NCBI RefSeq assembly: GCF_029335315.1
Contig: NZ_JARJLT010000326.1
Span: forward strand, 1 to 40,284
From: Pseudomonas citronellolis
GTDB taxonomy: Bacteria; Pseudomonadota; Gammaproteobacteria; Pseudomonadales; Pseudomonadaceae
Direction of reading: 5' to 3'
Length of the DNA stretch: 40,284 bases
Positions 26,231 through 34,375 of this stretch are shown here, in pieces (position 1 is the stretch's first letter; each line of letters opens with the position of its first letter). The translations under genes were made by a program, and so were the position numbers. The notes below the pieces were generated by a model. It was not told the DNA's origin. It ran no database searches and worked only from the letters and a program-made list of their open reading frames with translations.

Positions 26231-26266
26231 CTTTCCCCCGTCCGGGCCTGGCAAAGGTAAGCAAGC

Positions 26267-27109
26267 ATGAGCGGTATCAGCCTGCCGGTTCCCGGCGGCC
26301 ACGAGTTCCTCTACACCAGCCGCGACTTCCAGCAGGTGCGCCGGCTGCTCTACGGGCGCACCGGCATCAGCCTGTCCGAGAGCAAGGAGCAGATGGTCTA
26401 CAGCCGTCTGTCGCGGCGCCTGCGCAGCCTGCAGCTGCGCAGCTTCGCGGAGTACTTCGGCTACCTGGAAGGGCACGCCGAGGAGTGGCAGCAGTTCGTC
26501 AACGCGCTGACCACCAACCTCACCGCCTTCTTCCGCGAGCGCCACCATTTCCAGGCCCTGGCCGAACTGGCCGCGCGCCAGGCGCGCGGGCACCGGCCGC
26601 TGCGTTTCTGGTCGGCGGCTTCGAGCACCGGCGAGGAGCCCTACTCCATGGCCATGAGCCTGGTGGAGACGCTGGGCTTCGACGCGCCGGTGCGCATCCT
26701 CGCCTCGGACATCGACACCGGCGTGCTGGAAACCGCCGAGCGCGGCGTCTACCCGCTCGACCGGGTGGACGCGCTGAGCCTGGCGCAGAAGCAGCGCTTC
26801 CTGCTGCGCGGCAAGGGTGCCAACGCCGGCAAGGTGCGGGTGGTGGAGGAGCTGCGGCGGCTGATCGAGTTCCGCCAGATCAACCTGCTGGACAGCGCCT
26901 GGGGCGTGCCCGGCGACCTGGACGCGATCTTCTGCCGCAACGTGATGATCTACTTCGACAAGCCGACCCAGACCCGCCTGCTCGAACGCATGGTGCGCCT
27001 GCTGCGCCCCGGCGGGCTGTTCTTCGCCGGGCACTCGGAAAGCTTCGTCCACGCCGGCCACCTGGTGCGCCCGGTGGGGCGCAGCACCTACCAGGCGGTG
27101 GGCGCCTGA
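26267..27109 (+). CDS. cheR: CheR chemoreceptor methyltransferase
   Basis: A 280-residue SAM-dependent methyltransferase that methylates glutamates on chemoreceptors. The N-terminal helical domain contains TTNLTAFFRE (82-91). The SAM-binding segment is RFWSAASSTGEEPYSMAM (about 113-130), followed by ASDIDTGVLETAERGVYP and CRNVMIYFDKPTQ. The family's beta-subdomain, which binds the receptor pentapeptide, lies around residues 150-190, consistent with the DWEEF tail of the Aer2 encoded upstream. One base separates it from cheD. It corresponds to PA0175. Confidence 0.96.
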   Translation: MSGISLPVPGGHEFLYTSRDFQQVRRLLYGRTGISLSESKEQMVYSRLSRRLRSLQLRSFAEYFGYLEGHAEEWQQFVNALTTNLTAFFRERHHFQALAELAARQARGHRPLRFWSAASSTGEEPYSMAMSLVETLGFDAPVRILASDIDTGVLETAERGVYPLDRVDALSLAQKQRFLLRGKGANAGKVRVVEELRRLIEFRQINLLDSAWGVPGDLDAIFCRNVMIYFDKPTQTRLLERMVRLLRPGGLFFAGHSESFVHAGHLVRPVGRSTYQAVGA

Positions 27110-27110
27110 T

Positions 27111-27701
27111 ATGGCCGCGGCGCAGCAGCTCAACCGCTACCAGGACCCGCGCTTCGGCTGCGAGGCGATCAAGCTGCTGCCCGGCGAATGCTTCGCCACC
27201 CGCGACGAGCTGCTGCTGGTCACCGTGCTCGGTTCCTGTGTCTCGGTGTGCCTGTACGACAGCCAGGGCGGCCTGGGCGGGATGAACCACTTCATGCTGC
27301 CCGGCGACGGCGGCGGCAACGCCCTGCTGTCCAGCTCGGCGCGCTACGGCGTGCACGCCATGGACCTGCTGATCAGCCAGCTGGTGCGCCTGGGCGGCCA
27401 GCGCCGGCACTTCCAGGCCAAGGTCTTCGGCGGCGGCTCGGTGCTGCGCCAGCTGAGCGCCGACGTCGGCCAGCGCAACGTCGATTTCGTCCTCGGCTAC
27501 CTCGCCACCGAGGGCATCCCGGTGGTGGCCAGCGACCTGCTCGACGTCTACCCGCGCAAGCTCTACTTCTTCCCCGCCAGCGGCCGCGTACTGCTACGCA
27601 AGCTGCACGTGCTGGACAACGACACCGTGCTGGCGCGCGAGAGCGACTACCGCCGCCGGCTCTCCGGGCGCGCCCGCGACGGCGGCGTGGATCTCTTCTG
27701 A
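27111..27701 (+). CDS. cheD: CheD receptor glutamine deamidase
   Basis: A 196-residue CheD homologue, which deamidates specific glutamines of chemoreceptors and can bind CheC or CheY in other species. The conserved cysteine-histidine pair of the active site is C43 ([12 protein letters not shown]) and H60 ([10 protein letters not shown]); the KVFGGGSVL segment (about 104-112) is also typical. No CheC gene is present. It lies between cheR and cheB (gaps of 1 and 13 nt), so all three receptor-modifying enzymes are made together. It corresponds to PA0174. Confidence 0.95.
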   Translation: MAAAQQLNRYQDPRFGCEAIKLLPGECFATRDELLLVTVLGSCVSVCLYDSQGGLGGMNHFMLPGDGGGNALLSSSARYGVHAMDLLISQLVRLGGQRRHFQAKVFGGGSVLRQLSADVGQRNVDFVLGYLATEGIPVVASDLLDVYPRKLYFFPASGRVLLRKLHVLDNDTVLARESDYRRRLSGRARDGGVDLF

Positions 27702-27714
27702 CAGGAGGTGCGGC

Positions 27715-28761
27715 ATGCCGCTGAAGGTACTGGTGGTCGACGACTCGGCGCTGATCCGCAGCCTGCTCAAGGAGATCATCCAGGCCGACCCCGAGCTGCA
27801 GTGGGTCGGTGGCGCGCCGGACGCCTTCGTCGCCCGCGACCTGATCAAGCAGCACGCCCCCGACGTGCTGACCCTGGACGTGGAAATGCCGCGCATGGAC
27901 GGCCTGACCTTCCTCGACAAGCTGATGAAGGGCCGGCCGACCCCGGTGCTGATGGTGTCCTCGCTGACCGAAAAAGGCTCGGAGGCGACCCTGCGCGCCC
28001 TCGAACTGGGCGCCGTGGACTTCGTCGCCAAGCCGCGCCTGGGCATCGCCGAGGGCATGCACGCGTACGCCGAGGAAATCCGCGCCAAGCTCAAGGTCGC
28101 CGCCCGCGCGCGGGTCGGCCAGCGCCGCGCGCCGGCCACGGCGGGCGCCGCGCTGGGGCCGCTGCTGAGCACCGAGAAGGTGATCGCCATCGGCGCCTCC
28201 ACCGGCGGCACCGAGGCGATCAAGGAAGTGCTCATGGGCCTGCCGCCGGACTGCCCCGGCACCGTGGTCACCCTGCATATGCCGCCGGGCTTCACCCGCT
28301 CCTACGCCGAGCGGTTGAACCGGCAGACGCGGCTGAACGTCGCCGAGGCCCGCGACGGCGACCGCATCCTCCCCGGCCATGTGCTCATCGCTCCCGGCGA
28401 CTACCACCTGCTGGTCGAGCGCAGCGGCGCCAACTACGTCGCGCGGCTGAGCCACGAGCCGGCGGTCAACGGCCATCGCCCGGCGGTGGACGTGATGTTC
28501 GACTCCCTGGCCCGTTGCGCCGGGCGCAACCTGCTGGCGGCGCTGCTCACCGGCATGGGCAAGGACGGCGCCCGCGGCCTGCTCGGCATCCGCCAGGCCG
28601 GCGGCTTCACCCTGGCCCAGGACCAGGACAGCTGCGTGGTCTACGGCATGCCCCGCGAGGCGGTGGAACTGGGCGCCGCGCAGACCGTACTGCCGCTGGC
28701 CGAGATCGCTTCTTGCATGCTCCAGCAGCTTCGACGTAGCGGAGCGGGAAATCGCGTCTAG
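27715..28761 (+). CDS. cheB: CheB receptor methylesterase / glutamine deamidase
   Basis: A 348-residue response regulator. The N-terminal receiver has D10 and the phosphorylation site D55 ([10 protein letters not shown]), with K107 in VAKPR. The C-terminal methylesterase has the catalytic triad S162 ([10 protein letters not shown]), H188 (TLHMPPGFT) and D284 (MGKDGARG). Phosphorylation by CheA would activate removal of methyl groups from the receptors. AGGAGG at 27703-27708 supports the start. It closes the che2 set (PA0173), and siaA follows after 138 nt. Confidence 0.96.
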   Translation: MPLKVLVVDDSALIRSLLKEIIQADPELQWVGGAPDAFVARDLIKQHAPDVLTLDVEMPRMDGLTFLDKLMKGRPTPVLMVSSLTEKGSEATLRALELGAVDFVAKPRLGIAEGMHAYAEEIRAKLKVAARARVGQRRAPATAGAALGPLLSTEKVIAIGASTGGTEAIKEVLMGLPPDCPGTVVTLHMPPGFTRSYAERLNRQTRLNVAEARDGDRILPGHVLIAPGDYHLLVERSGANYVARLSHEPAVNGHRPAVDVMFDSLARCAGRNLLAALLTGMGKDGARGLLGIRQAGGFTLAQDQDSCVVYGMPREAVELGAAQTVLPLAEIASCMLQQLRRSGAGNRV

Positions 28762-28899
28762 ACTTCGCCGTGCGAATGGCGTCAAAAATATGGCATATAG
28801 CCACTAATATGCGTTGCCTGTGAACTGGCACGCCTGCACAATTGCGCTTTCGCCAAAGGAACGACACTTGTCCGGCGAACGAGATTTCTGGGGAAAGCC

Positions 28900-30894
28900 A
28901 TGGCGGCACGTTGGGGGTTGCGCGGCAAATCGGTAGTAGCGCTGTTGTTGGCCTGCGTTCTGGCGTTGGTTCCCGCAGTGTTGCTGGGCTGGAAGGCGAT
29001 GGAGGACATCCGTACGCACTTCGGCCTGGCCTACGCGAAGAATTTCACCCTGCTCAACCAGCAGAAGATCCTTGCCCCGGTGATTCGCGAGCTGTCGCTG
29101 TCGCGACGCCTGGCCGAATCGGTGGTGACCCAGGACTGGTTGCTCGAGGAGAGCAACTCGGAGCGCCGCACGCGCTTCTTCCGCGAGGCCGACGGCTACC
29201 GCGGCGACCAGGGCGAGTATTCCTACTTCGTCATCGTCGACTCGTCGCTGCACTACTACTTCAACGACTCCACCTCGCCGCTGTCCAACGCGCCGCGCTA
29301 CACCCTGAGTCGCGAAGACCCGCAGGACGCCTGGTACTTCGCGACCATGGCCAGCGACAAGCCGTACAACATCAACGTCAACTACGACGCCAAGCTGCGC
29401 GCCACCAAGGTCTGGTTCAACGTCCAGGTCATCGCCGGCAACCGCAAGGTCGGCCTGGCCGGCGGCGGGCTCGACCTGACCGCCTTCCTCGACCAGTTCA
29501 TCTCGCGCCGCGAAGCTGGCGTGACGCCGATGATCGTCGACGCCGACGGCGCCATCCAGGCGCACCCGGACCGCTCGCTGATCGCGCTGAGCTCCGGCGC
29601 CGGCACCAGCGCCAACGCCGGCCACCAGATCTTCGACCTGCTCGGCAATGACGAAGAGCGCAAGGGCCTGCGCCAGGTGCTCGACGACGCCCAGGCCAAC
29701 CCCGGCGAAGTGCGTACCTTCTGGGGCACCCTCGACGGCAAGCGCCAGTTGCTGGCCACCGCCTACATTCCCGAGTTGCGCTGGCACGTGCTCAGCGCGG
29801 TCGACCTGCACGCCGCGCAGGTCCTCGACAGCCGCTGGATCTGGCCGCTGGTGGGCACCCTGCTGGGCCTGCTGGCGCTGCTCCTGCTGGGCTTCGCCTA
29901 CACCGTCGAGCTGCTGCTGCTCAAGCCGCTGCGCGGCCTGCGCCAGTCGGCCAAGGCGATCGCCGCCGGGCAGTACGACAATCCGCTGCCGAAGTCGCGC
30001 GGTGACGAGATCGGCGAGCTGTCGGATGCCTTCGCCAGCATGGCCGACCAGGTCCGCCGGCACACCGAGGACCTGGAGGACAAGGTGCTCCAGCGCACCC
30101 ACGCGCTGGAACAGGCCAACCGCGAGATGGCCGCGGCGCAGAAGAAGATCGGCGACTCCATCGACTACGCCAGCCTGATCCAGCGCGCCATCCTCCCCGA
30201 TCGCCAGCTGCAGTCCTCCCTCGGCCAGCACCACTTCGTGCTGTGGAAGCCGCGCGACGTGGTTGGCGGTGACTTCTACATCTATCGCGAGGGCGGCGAA
30301 GACAGCCTGATCGGGGTGGTCGACTGCGCCGGCCACGGCGTGCCCGGCGCGCTCATGACCATGCTCGCGCTGGCCGCCATCGACCACGCCATCGACAGCG
30401 TGCAGGGCCACGACCCTGCGGCAATCCTGCGCGAGACGGACCAGGTGATTCGCGGCATGATCGGCCAGGAACAGGCGACCCAGGCCCTGGCCACCAACAT
30501 GGACGCCGGCTTCGTGCGGGTGGACCACGGTCGCCGGCGCCTGCATTTCGCCGGCGCGAAAATCTCGCTGTTCGCCAGCAACGGCGACGAGGTTCGCGAA
30601 TTCAAGGGCGGTCGCCGCGCCATCGGCGACAAACGCCAGGGCGAATACGAGAATATCGAGCTGCCGTTGGAGCCCGGCTGGACCTTCTACCTGTGCACCG
30701 ACGGTTTCCTCGACCAGGCGGGCGGCGAGCACGGCTTCGGTTTCGGCAACAGCCGCTTCGCCGAACTGTTGAGGCGCCATTCACGCTTGCCATTGGCCGA
30801 GCAGGCGCGCGTATTTGCCGCTACCCTGGCCGACTATCAAGGCGAGCGGCCGCAGCGCGACGACATCACCATTCTGTCCTTCCGATTCGAGTAG
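28900..30894 (+). CDS. siaA: SiaA: membrane PP2C-type phosphatase with dCACHE-like sensor
   Basis: A 664-residue inner-membrane protein. TM1 is about 11-30, a periplasmic CACHE-like sensor 40-305, TM2 312-338 and HAMP 340-392, followed by a short coiled coil and a PPM/PP2C phosphatase domain (420-664). Metal-binding acidic residues are visible at VVGGDFY (D458), VVDCAGHG (D475), CTDGFLDQ (D601) and QRDDIT (D654). In P. aeruginosa (PA0172) SiaA dephosphorylates SiaC, which then activates the cyclase SiaD; the pathway drives aggregation in response to surfactant and carbon source. Overlapping spacing (9, 25 and 4 nt) shows that siaABCD is one operon. The 138-nt gap after cheB suggests its own promoter. 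Confidence 0.95.
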   Translation: MAARWGLRGKSVVALLLACVLALVPAVLLGWKAMEDIRTHFGLAYAKNFTLLNQQKILAPVIRELSLSRRLAESVVTQDWLLEESNSERRTRFFREADGYRGDQGEYSYFVIVDSSLHYYFNDSTSPLSNAPRYTLSREDPQDAWYFATMASDKPYNINVNYDAKLRATKVWFNVQVIAGNRKVGLAGGGLDLTAFLDQFISRREAGVTPMIVDADGAIQAHPDRSLIALSSGAGTSANAGHQIFDLLGNDEERKGLRQVLDDAQANPGEVRTFWGTLDGKRQLLATAYIPELRWHVLSAVDLHAAQVLDSRWIWPLVGTLLGLLALLLLGFAYTVELLLLKPLRGLRQSAKAIAAGQYDNPLPKSRGDEIGELSDAFASMADQVRRHTEDLEDKVLQRTHALEQANREMAAAQKKIGDSIDYASLIQRAILPDRQLQSSLGQHHFVLWKPRDVVGGDFYIYREGGEDSLIGVVDCAGHGVPGALMTMLALAAIDHAIDSVQGHDPAAILRETDQVIRGMIGQEQATQALATNMDAGFVRVDHGRRRLHFAGAKISLFASNGDEVREFKGGRRAIGDKRQGEYENIELPLEPGWTFYLCTDGFLDQAGGEHGFGFGNSRFAELLRRHSRLPLAEQARVFAATLADYQGERPQRDDITILSFRFE

Positions 30895-30903
30895 GAGTAC
30901 GCC

Positions 30904-31446
30904 ATGGAAACACTAGACCTGTTGGCCATGCGTGAGAGCTACACCCGACAACGCATCCTGCTGTGCTTCAACGGCCCGATCTCGCGCAGCCTGATCGAGG
31001 AGATCGGCCATGCCCTGCGCAACTACATGCAGGCCGAGCAGGCGCACCCCAGCGAGGCCATGGACGTCTTCGCCGTGTACATCGAGATGACCCAGAACAT
31101 CCGCCACTACGCCACCCAGCGCGGCTACGGCGAGCAGGACGCCTCGGCCACCGTGGCCATCGCCCGCGACGACGACGGCCACTACGTGGTCTCCGCCGGC
31201 AACCTGGTGGAGCTGGAGGACGGACGCTCGCTGGTACGCAGCATCGAAGGCATCGCCGGGCTCGACAAGGCCCAGCTCAAGGTCGCCTACAAGGAGCAGC
31301 TGCGTCGCCCGCGCGATTCGGAAGCCAGCAGCGGCGCCGGCCTCGGCCTGCTGGACATCGCCCGCAAGTCCAGCGCGCCGCTGCAGACATCCCTTACCGA
31401 ACAACCCGATGGGCGCGCCTTCTTCAGCCTGCGCGCCGTGATCTGA
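30904..31446 (+). CDS. siaB: SiaB: SiaC protein kinase (GHKL-type fold)
   Basis: A 180-residue cytoplasmic protein of the DUF6272 family. It has features of a GHKL/anti-sigma-type kinase: an N-box-like helix, EMTQNIRHYAT (E61 to N65), and a glycine-rich GAGLGLLDIARKS lid (about 145-157). In P. aeruginosa (PA0171) it phosphorylates SiaC on T68, switching off SiaD activation, and so opposes SiaA. AGGAG just before the ATG supports the start. It lies 9 nt after siaA. Confidence 0.94.
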   Translation: METLDLLAMRESYTRQRILLCFNGPISRSLIEEIGHALRNYMQAEQAHPSEAMDVFAVYIEMTQNIRHYATQRGYGEQDASATVAIARDDDGHYVVSAGNLVELEDGRSLVRSIEGIAGLDKAQLKVAYKEQLRRPRDSEASSGAGLGLLDIARKSSAPLQTSLTEQPDGRAFFSLRAVI

Positions 31447-31471
31447 CCACGTGTTTCAGGAATACCAAGGT

Positions 31472-31852
31472 ATGAGTGACCTACACATCAGCGGCACCCA
31501 GTCCACTCCGTCGATCCACTGTGACTGGCAGGCCGGCGTCCTTGCCATGCAAGGCGACTCCTATCCCGAGAACTCCTACGAACTCTTCGGCCAGGTGATC
31601 GAATGGGTGGAGCGCTTCCTCGCCCAGGAGTCGCGCCCGCTCGTTCTCGACCTGCGTCTGCTATACCTCAATACCAGTTCGATCAAGGCCATGATGGACA
31701 TCTTCGACCTGCTCGAAGAGGCCCATGCGAACGGCCGCGAGACGCGGGTGAGCTGGCACTACGACCGACGCAACGAGCGCGTCGCCGAGCTGGCCGAGGA
31801 GTTCCGCGAGGACTGCACCTTCCCCTTCGTCATCCAGCCGTACGACGAGTGA
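31472..31852 (+). CDS. siaC: SiaC: phospho-switch partner of the cyclase SiaD
   Basis: A 126-residue DUF1987-family protein with an anti-sigma-antagonist-like alpha/beta fold. The regulatory phosphorylation site is conserved at exactly the known position: T68 in LLYLNTSSIK. Unphosphorylated SiaC binds and activates SiaD; phosphorylation by SiaB prevents this. The start at 31472 gives the family length of 126; the upstream in-frame start at 31451 would add seven residues and lacks a better ribosome site. It lies between siaB (25 nt) and siaD (4 nt). It corresponds to PA0170. Confidence 0.95.
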   Translation: MSDLHISGTQSTPSIHCDWQAGVLAMQGDSYPENSYELFGQVIEWVERFLAQESRPLVLDLRLLYLNTSSIKAMMDIFDLLEEAHANGRETRVSWHYDRRNERVAELAEEFREDCTFPFVIQPYDE

Positions 31853-31856
31853 CGCC

Positions 31857-32657
31857 ATGAACAGCGAACGCGAGCTGGACCTGCTGATCGAAGAGCTGCT
31901 GGCCGACCCGCAGTACCTCGACCATCCGCTGCGCGAGGCGCTGTTCCTCAAGCACCAGCAGTCCATGGACCAGCTCGCCCGCCTGGAGCGCATCGCGCGG
32001 ATATCCGACGGCTTCCAGTCGATGGCGCGGGCGCAGAACTCCACGCTCTCGGAGCGCTACCACAAGCAGTTGCGCCAGCTGGAGAAGGTCGCGCGCATCT
32101 CCGACCGCTACCAGGACATGATGCGCGATCTCAACGTGGCGCTGAAGGAAGCCTCGACCCACGACCCGCTGACCGGCATCGGCAACCGCCGCCTGCTGAT
32201 GGAACGGCTGCGCGAGGAGAGCGAGCGCGCCCAGCGCCACGGCAAGGCGTACGTGTTGGTGATCCTCGACATCGACCACTTCAAGCAGGTCAATGACACC
32301 TGGGGCCACGAGGTCGGCGACCGTGTGCTGGTGGAGATCGGCTGCACCATGCAGGCCGCGCTGCGTCAGTACGACCTGTGCGGGCGCTGGGGCGGCGAGG
32401 AGTTCCTCCTGCTGCTGCCGGAAACCTCGATGGCCGACGCCAGCCAGGTGATCGACCGGGTCCGCCAGGACATCCGCTCGTTGGCGGTGCGCGTGGGCAC
32501 CGACGCGCTGTCGGTGACCGCCAGCTTCGGCGTCGCCGAATACCGCCTGGGCGAAAGCTACTCGCAAACCCTCAGCCGCGCCGACGCGGCGCTGCTGGAA
32601 GCCAAGCGCAGCGGCCGCGACAAGTGCGTGAGCAACCCCAATACCGCCGAGGCGTGA
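31857..32657 (+). CDS. siaD: SiaD: diguanylate cyclase activated by SiaC
   Basis: A 266-residue cytoplasmic cyclase that makes c-di-GMP. The catalytic GGEEF motif is at 179-183, preceded by the product-inhibition site RQYD (170-173) at the canonical five-residue spacing. DPLTGIGNRR marks the domain start (about 103). The N-terminal stalk is helical and contains a clear duplication: residues 40-61 and 72-93 match at 13 of 22 positions around the shared core ARISD. This stalk is where SiaC binding and dimerisation would take place. It is the last gene of the sia operon (PA0169). A cluster of palindromic repeats follows. Confidence 0.95.
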   Translation: MNSERELDLLIEELLADPQYLDHPLREALFLKHQQSMDQLARLERIARISDGFQSMARAQNSTLSERYHKQLRQLEKVARISDRYQDMMRDLNVALKEASTHDPLTGIGNRRLLMERLREESERAQRHGKAYVLVILDIDHFKQVNDTWGHEVGDRVLVEIGCTMQAALRQYDLCGRWGGEEFLLLLPETSMADASQVIDRVRQDIRSLAVRVGTDALSVTASFGVAEYRLGESYSQTLSRADAALLEAKRSGRDKCVSNPNTAEA

Positions 32658-32684
32658 GCCGCTACCCCCGAAGCGTCCGGCGGC

Positions 32685-32890
32685 GTAGGGCGAATAACGC
32701 CTCGGGCGTTATCCGCCGTCAGCTTCCGCGCCAGAGTCATCGGCGCATAACCGCGAACGGTTATGCGCCCTACGTCATGGCGCCAACCGATGCCCCAAAG
32801 CCCCCGGCGTTATCAGGCCCGCGGCACGCGCAGGAACGCCGTAGGAGCGGGCCACGCTCGCGAATCGCGCGCATGGCGCGCTCCTGCGGG
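32685..32890. repeat. Repeat cluster after siaD: two GGCGGATAACGCC-type units and one GTAGGAGC unit
   Basis: Unit 1 (32685-32717) begins GTAGGGCGAATAACGCC and ends ATCCGCC. Unit 2 (32741-32773) begins CGGCGCATAACC and ends GCGCCCTAC. A third element (32841-32890) of the GTAGGAGCGGGCC type is almost identical to 15953-16000. The cluster fills the 238-nt space between the convergent genes siaD and gbdR and probably provides transcription ends for both. No T tracts are seen. Confidence 0.87.
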
Positions 32891-32895
32891 TGCTG

Positions 32896-33999
32896 TCAGA
32901 CCCTGACGCTGGCGAACGTCGACTCGCCCTGGGCCTGGCTCAACGCCGAGATGGCCGAGGAGTGCGGCATCAGCGCGAGGTCCTGCGGGATCGGCATCAC
33001 CATCACCGGCTGGCCGATCGGCTGGCCCTGGCGCTCGTCGCGCGGCGGGATGCCGAAGTATTCGCGGTAGCACTTGGAGAAGTGCGGGGTGGAAACGAAG
33101 CCGCACACCGAGGCCACTTCGATGATCGACATGGACGTCTGCTTGAGCAGCTGGCGCGCGCGGATCAGGCGCAGCTTCAGGTAGTAGCGCGACGGCGAGC
33201 AGTGCAGGTACTTCTGGAACAGCCGCTCGAGCTGGCGCCGCGAGACGTTGACATAGACCGCCAGTTCGTCGAGGTCGATCGGCTCCTCGAGGTTGGCTTC
33301 CATCAGCGCGACGATTTCCTGCAGCTTCGGCTGATTGGTGCCGAGCATGTGCTTGAGCGGCACGCGCTGGTGGTCCTGCTCGTTGCGGATGCGCTCGTAG
33401 ATGAACATCTCGGAGATCGCCGCCGACAGCTCGCGGCCGTGCTCGCGGCCGATCAGGTGCAGCATCATGTCCATCGGCGCGGTGCCGCCGGAGGAGGTGT
33501 AGCGGTTGCGGTCGATGGAGAACAGGCGGGTGCTCATGGCCACGCGCGGGAAGGCTTCCTGCATCGCCGCCAGGCATTCCCAGTGCACGCTGCAGTCGTA
33601 GCCGTCGAGCAGGCCGGCGCGGGCCAGCGCCCAGCTGCCGGTGCACACCGCTCCGAGGCGGCGGCCGAGGCGGGCCTGGGCCTGCAGGAAGCTGACGTGC
33701 TCGCGGGTGACGCTGCGCTGGATGGCGACGCCGCCGACCACGATCAGCGTGTCCATCGCCGGGGCGCTGTCGGCGCCGGCGTCGGGGGTGATCTGCAGGC
33801 CGTCGCTGGCCCATACCTGGCGGCCGTCGAGACTGAGGGTGTGCCAGCGGTACAGCTCGCGACCGGAGAGCTGGTTGGCCATGCGCAGCGGTTCCACCGC
33901 CGAGGCCAGGGAGATCAGGGTGAAGTTGTCCAGCAGCAGGAAGCCGATGGACTGCGGAGCTCGGTTTTGCGGGGGAACTCCGGGGTTGAAAGCATTCAT
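32896..33999 (-). CDS. gbdR: GbdR: AraC-family activator of glycine betaine catabolism
   Basis: A 367-residue regulator with an N-terminal DJ-1/PfpI-like domain (about 15-185, with AVCTGSWALARAGLLDG) and a C-terminal AraC DNA-binding domain. The two helix-turn-helix units are LDELAVYVNVSRRQLERLFQKY and IIEVASVCGFVSTPHFSKCYREYFG. In P. aeruginosa GbdR (PA5380, also 367 residues) responds to glycine betaine and dimethylglycine and activates their catabolic and transport genes; sdaB and cbcXWV are adjacent here too. The ATG at 33999 has GAGGAG upstream with rather long spacing (10 nt) and gives the known length. Confidence 0.95.
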   Translation of the reverse strand: MNAFNPGVPPQNRAPQSIGFLLLDNFTLISLASAVEPLRMANQLSGRELYRWHTLSLDGRQVWASDGLQITPDAGADSAPAMDTLIVVGGVAIQRSVTREHVSFLQAQARLGRRLGAVCTGSWALARAGLLDGYDCSVHWECLAAMQEAFPRVAMSTRLFSIDRNRYTSSGGTAPMDMMLHLIGREHGRELSAAISEMFIYERIRNEQDHQRVPLKHMLGTNQPKLQEIVALMEANLEEPIDLDELAVYVNVSRRQLERLFQKYLHCSPSRYYLKLRLIRARQLLKQTSMSIIEVASVCGFVSTPHFSKCYREYFGIPPRDERQGQPIGQPVMVMPIPQDLALMPHSSAISALSQAQGESTFASVRV

Positions 34000-34070
34000 G
34001 ATGCTCGATCTCCTCACGCTGGACACGGTGGCTCCCGGGAGAGCCTTCTTATGATTGTTCTGGGTCTTCG

Positions 34071-34088
34071 GGTGACCACGCGGTCACC
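34071..34088. promoter_or_regulatory. 7-bp inverted repeat upstream of gbdR
   Basis: GGTGACC-ACGC-GGTCACC is a perfect palindrome 72-89 nt upstream of the gbdR start codon. It lies in the 376-nt gap between sdaB and gbdR, which has no gene. It could be an operator for gbdR control or a hairpin. I do not recognise the binding protein. Confidence 0.45.
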
Positions 34089-34195
34089 TGCGATCGCTCT
34101 TTGAGCAAGAGCAAGGCAAATGCCATGCCTATGTTGATTGTGCGTTCAATAAAAAAAGGAAACGACCGTCCTACGGCGCTTTTGGAACCCCGGAT

Positions 34196-34214
34196 GCGAC
34201 ACCTGGAATGTCGC
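34196..34214. promoter_or_regulatory. GCGACA / TGTCGC inverted repeat in the sdaB-gbdR gap
   Basis: GCGACA and TGTCGC face each other across 7 nt. The same hexamers recur in the sdaB/cbc divergent region (35882-35926) and, as TGCGAC, in a 21-bp-spaced triplet at 37053-37100. Recurrence only within this betaine block suggests a GbdR site, possibly autoregulatory. Confidence 0.45.
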
Positions 34215-34375
34215 TAACGCCTATGGCTAGTGGCCCCTGGGGATTTCGGTAGCACTCGCCGGGGCCTGGCGACGGACGGGCATGTTCGGAAAGTAACGCT
34301 TGCCGGAGCGGCCCCCGGACGGAACGGCGCTGCGCCAAAAGGTGGCAGCGGCGCCTTCCGCCGGGCGATTTCGGG

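Noticed and set aside
28826-28845. Possible sigma-54 promoter (TGGCACG...TTGC) before siaA
   Set aside because: TGGCACG is a good -24 element, but the only TTGC lies about 5 nt too far and TGCA about 3 nt too near for the strict -24/-12 spacing.
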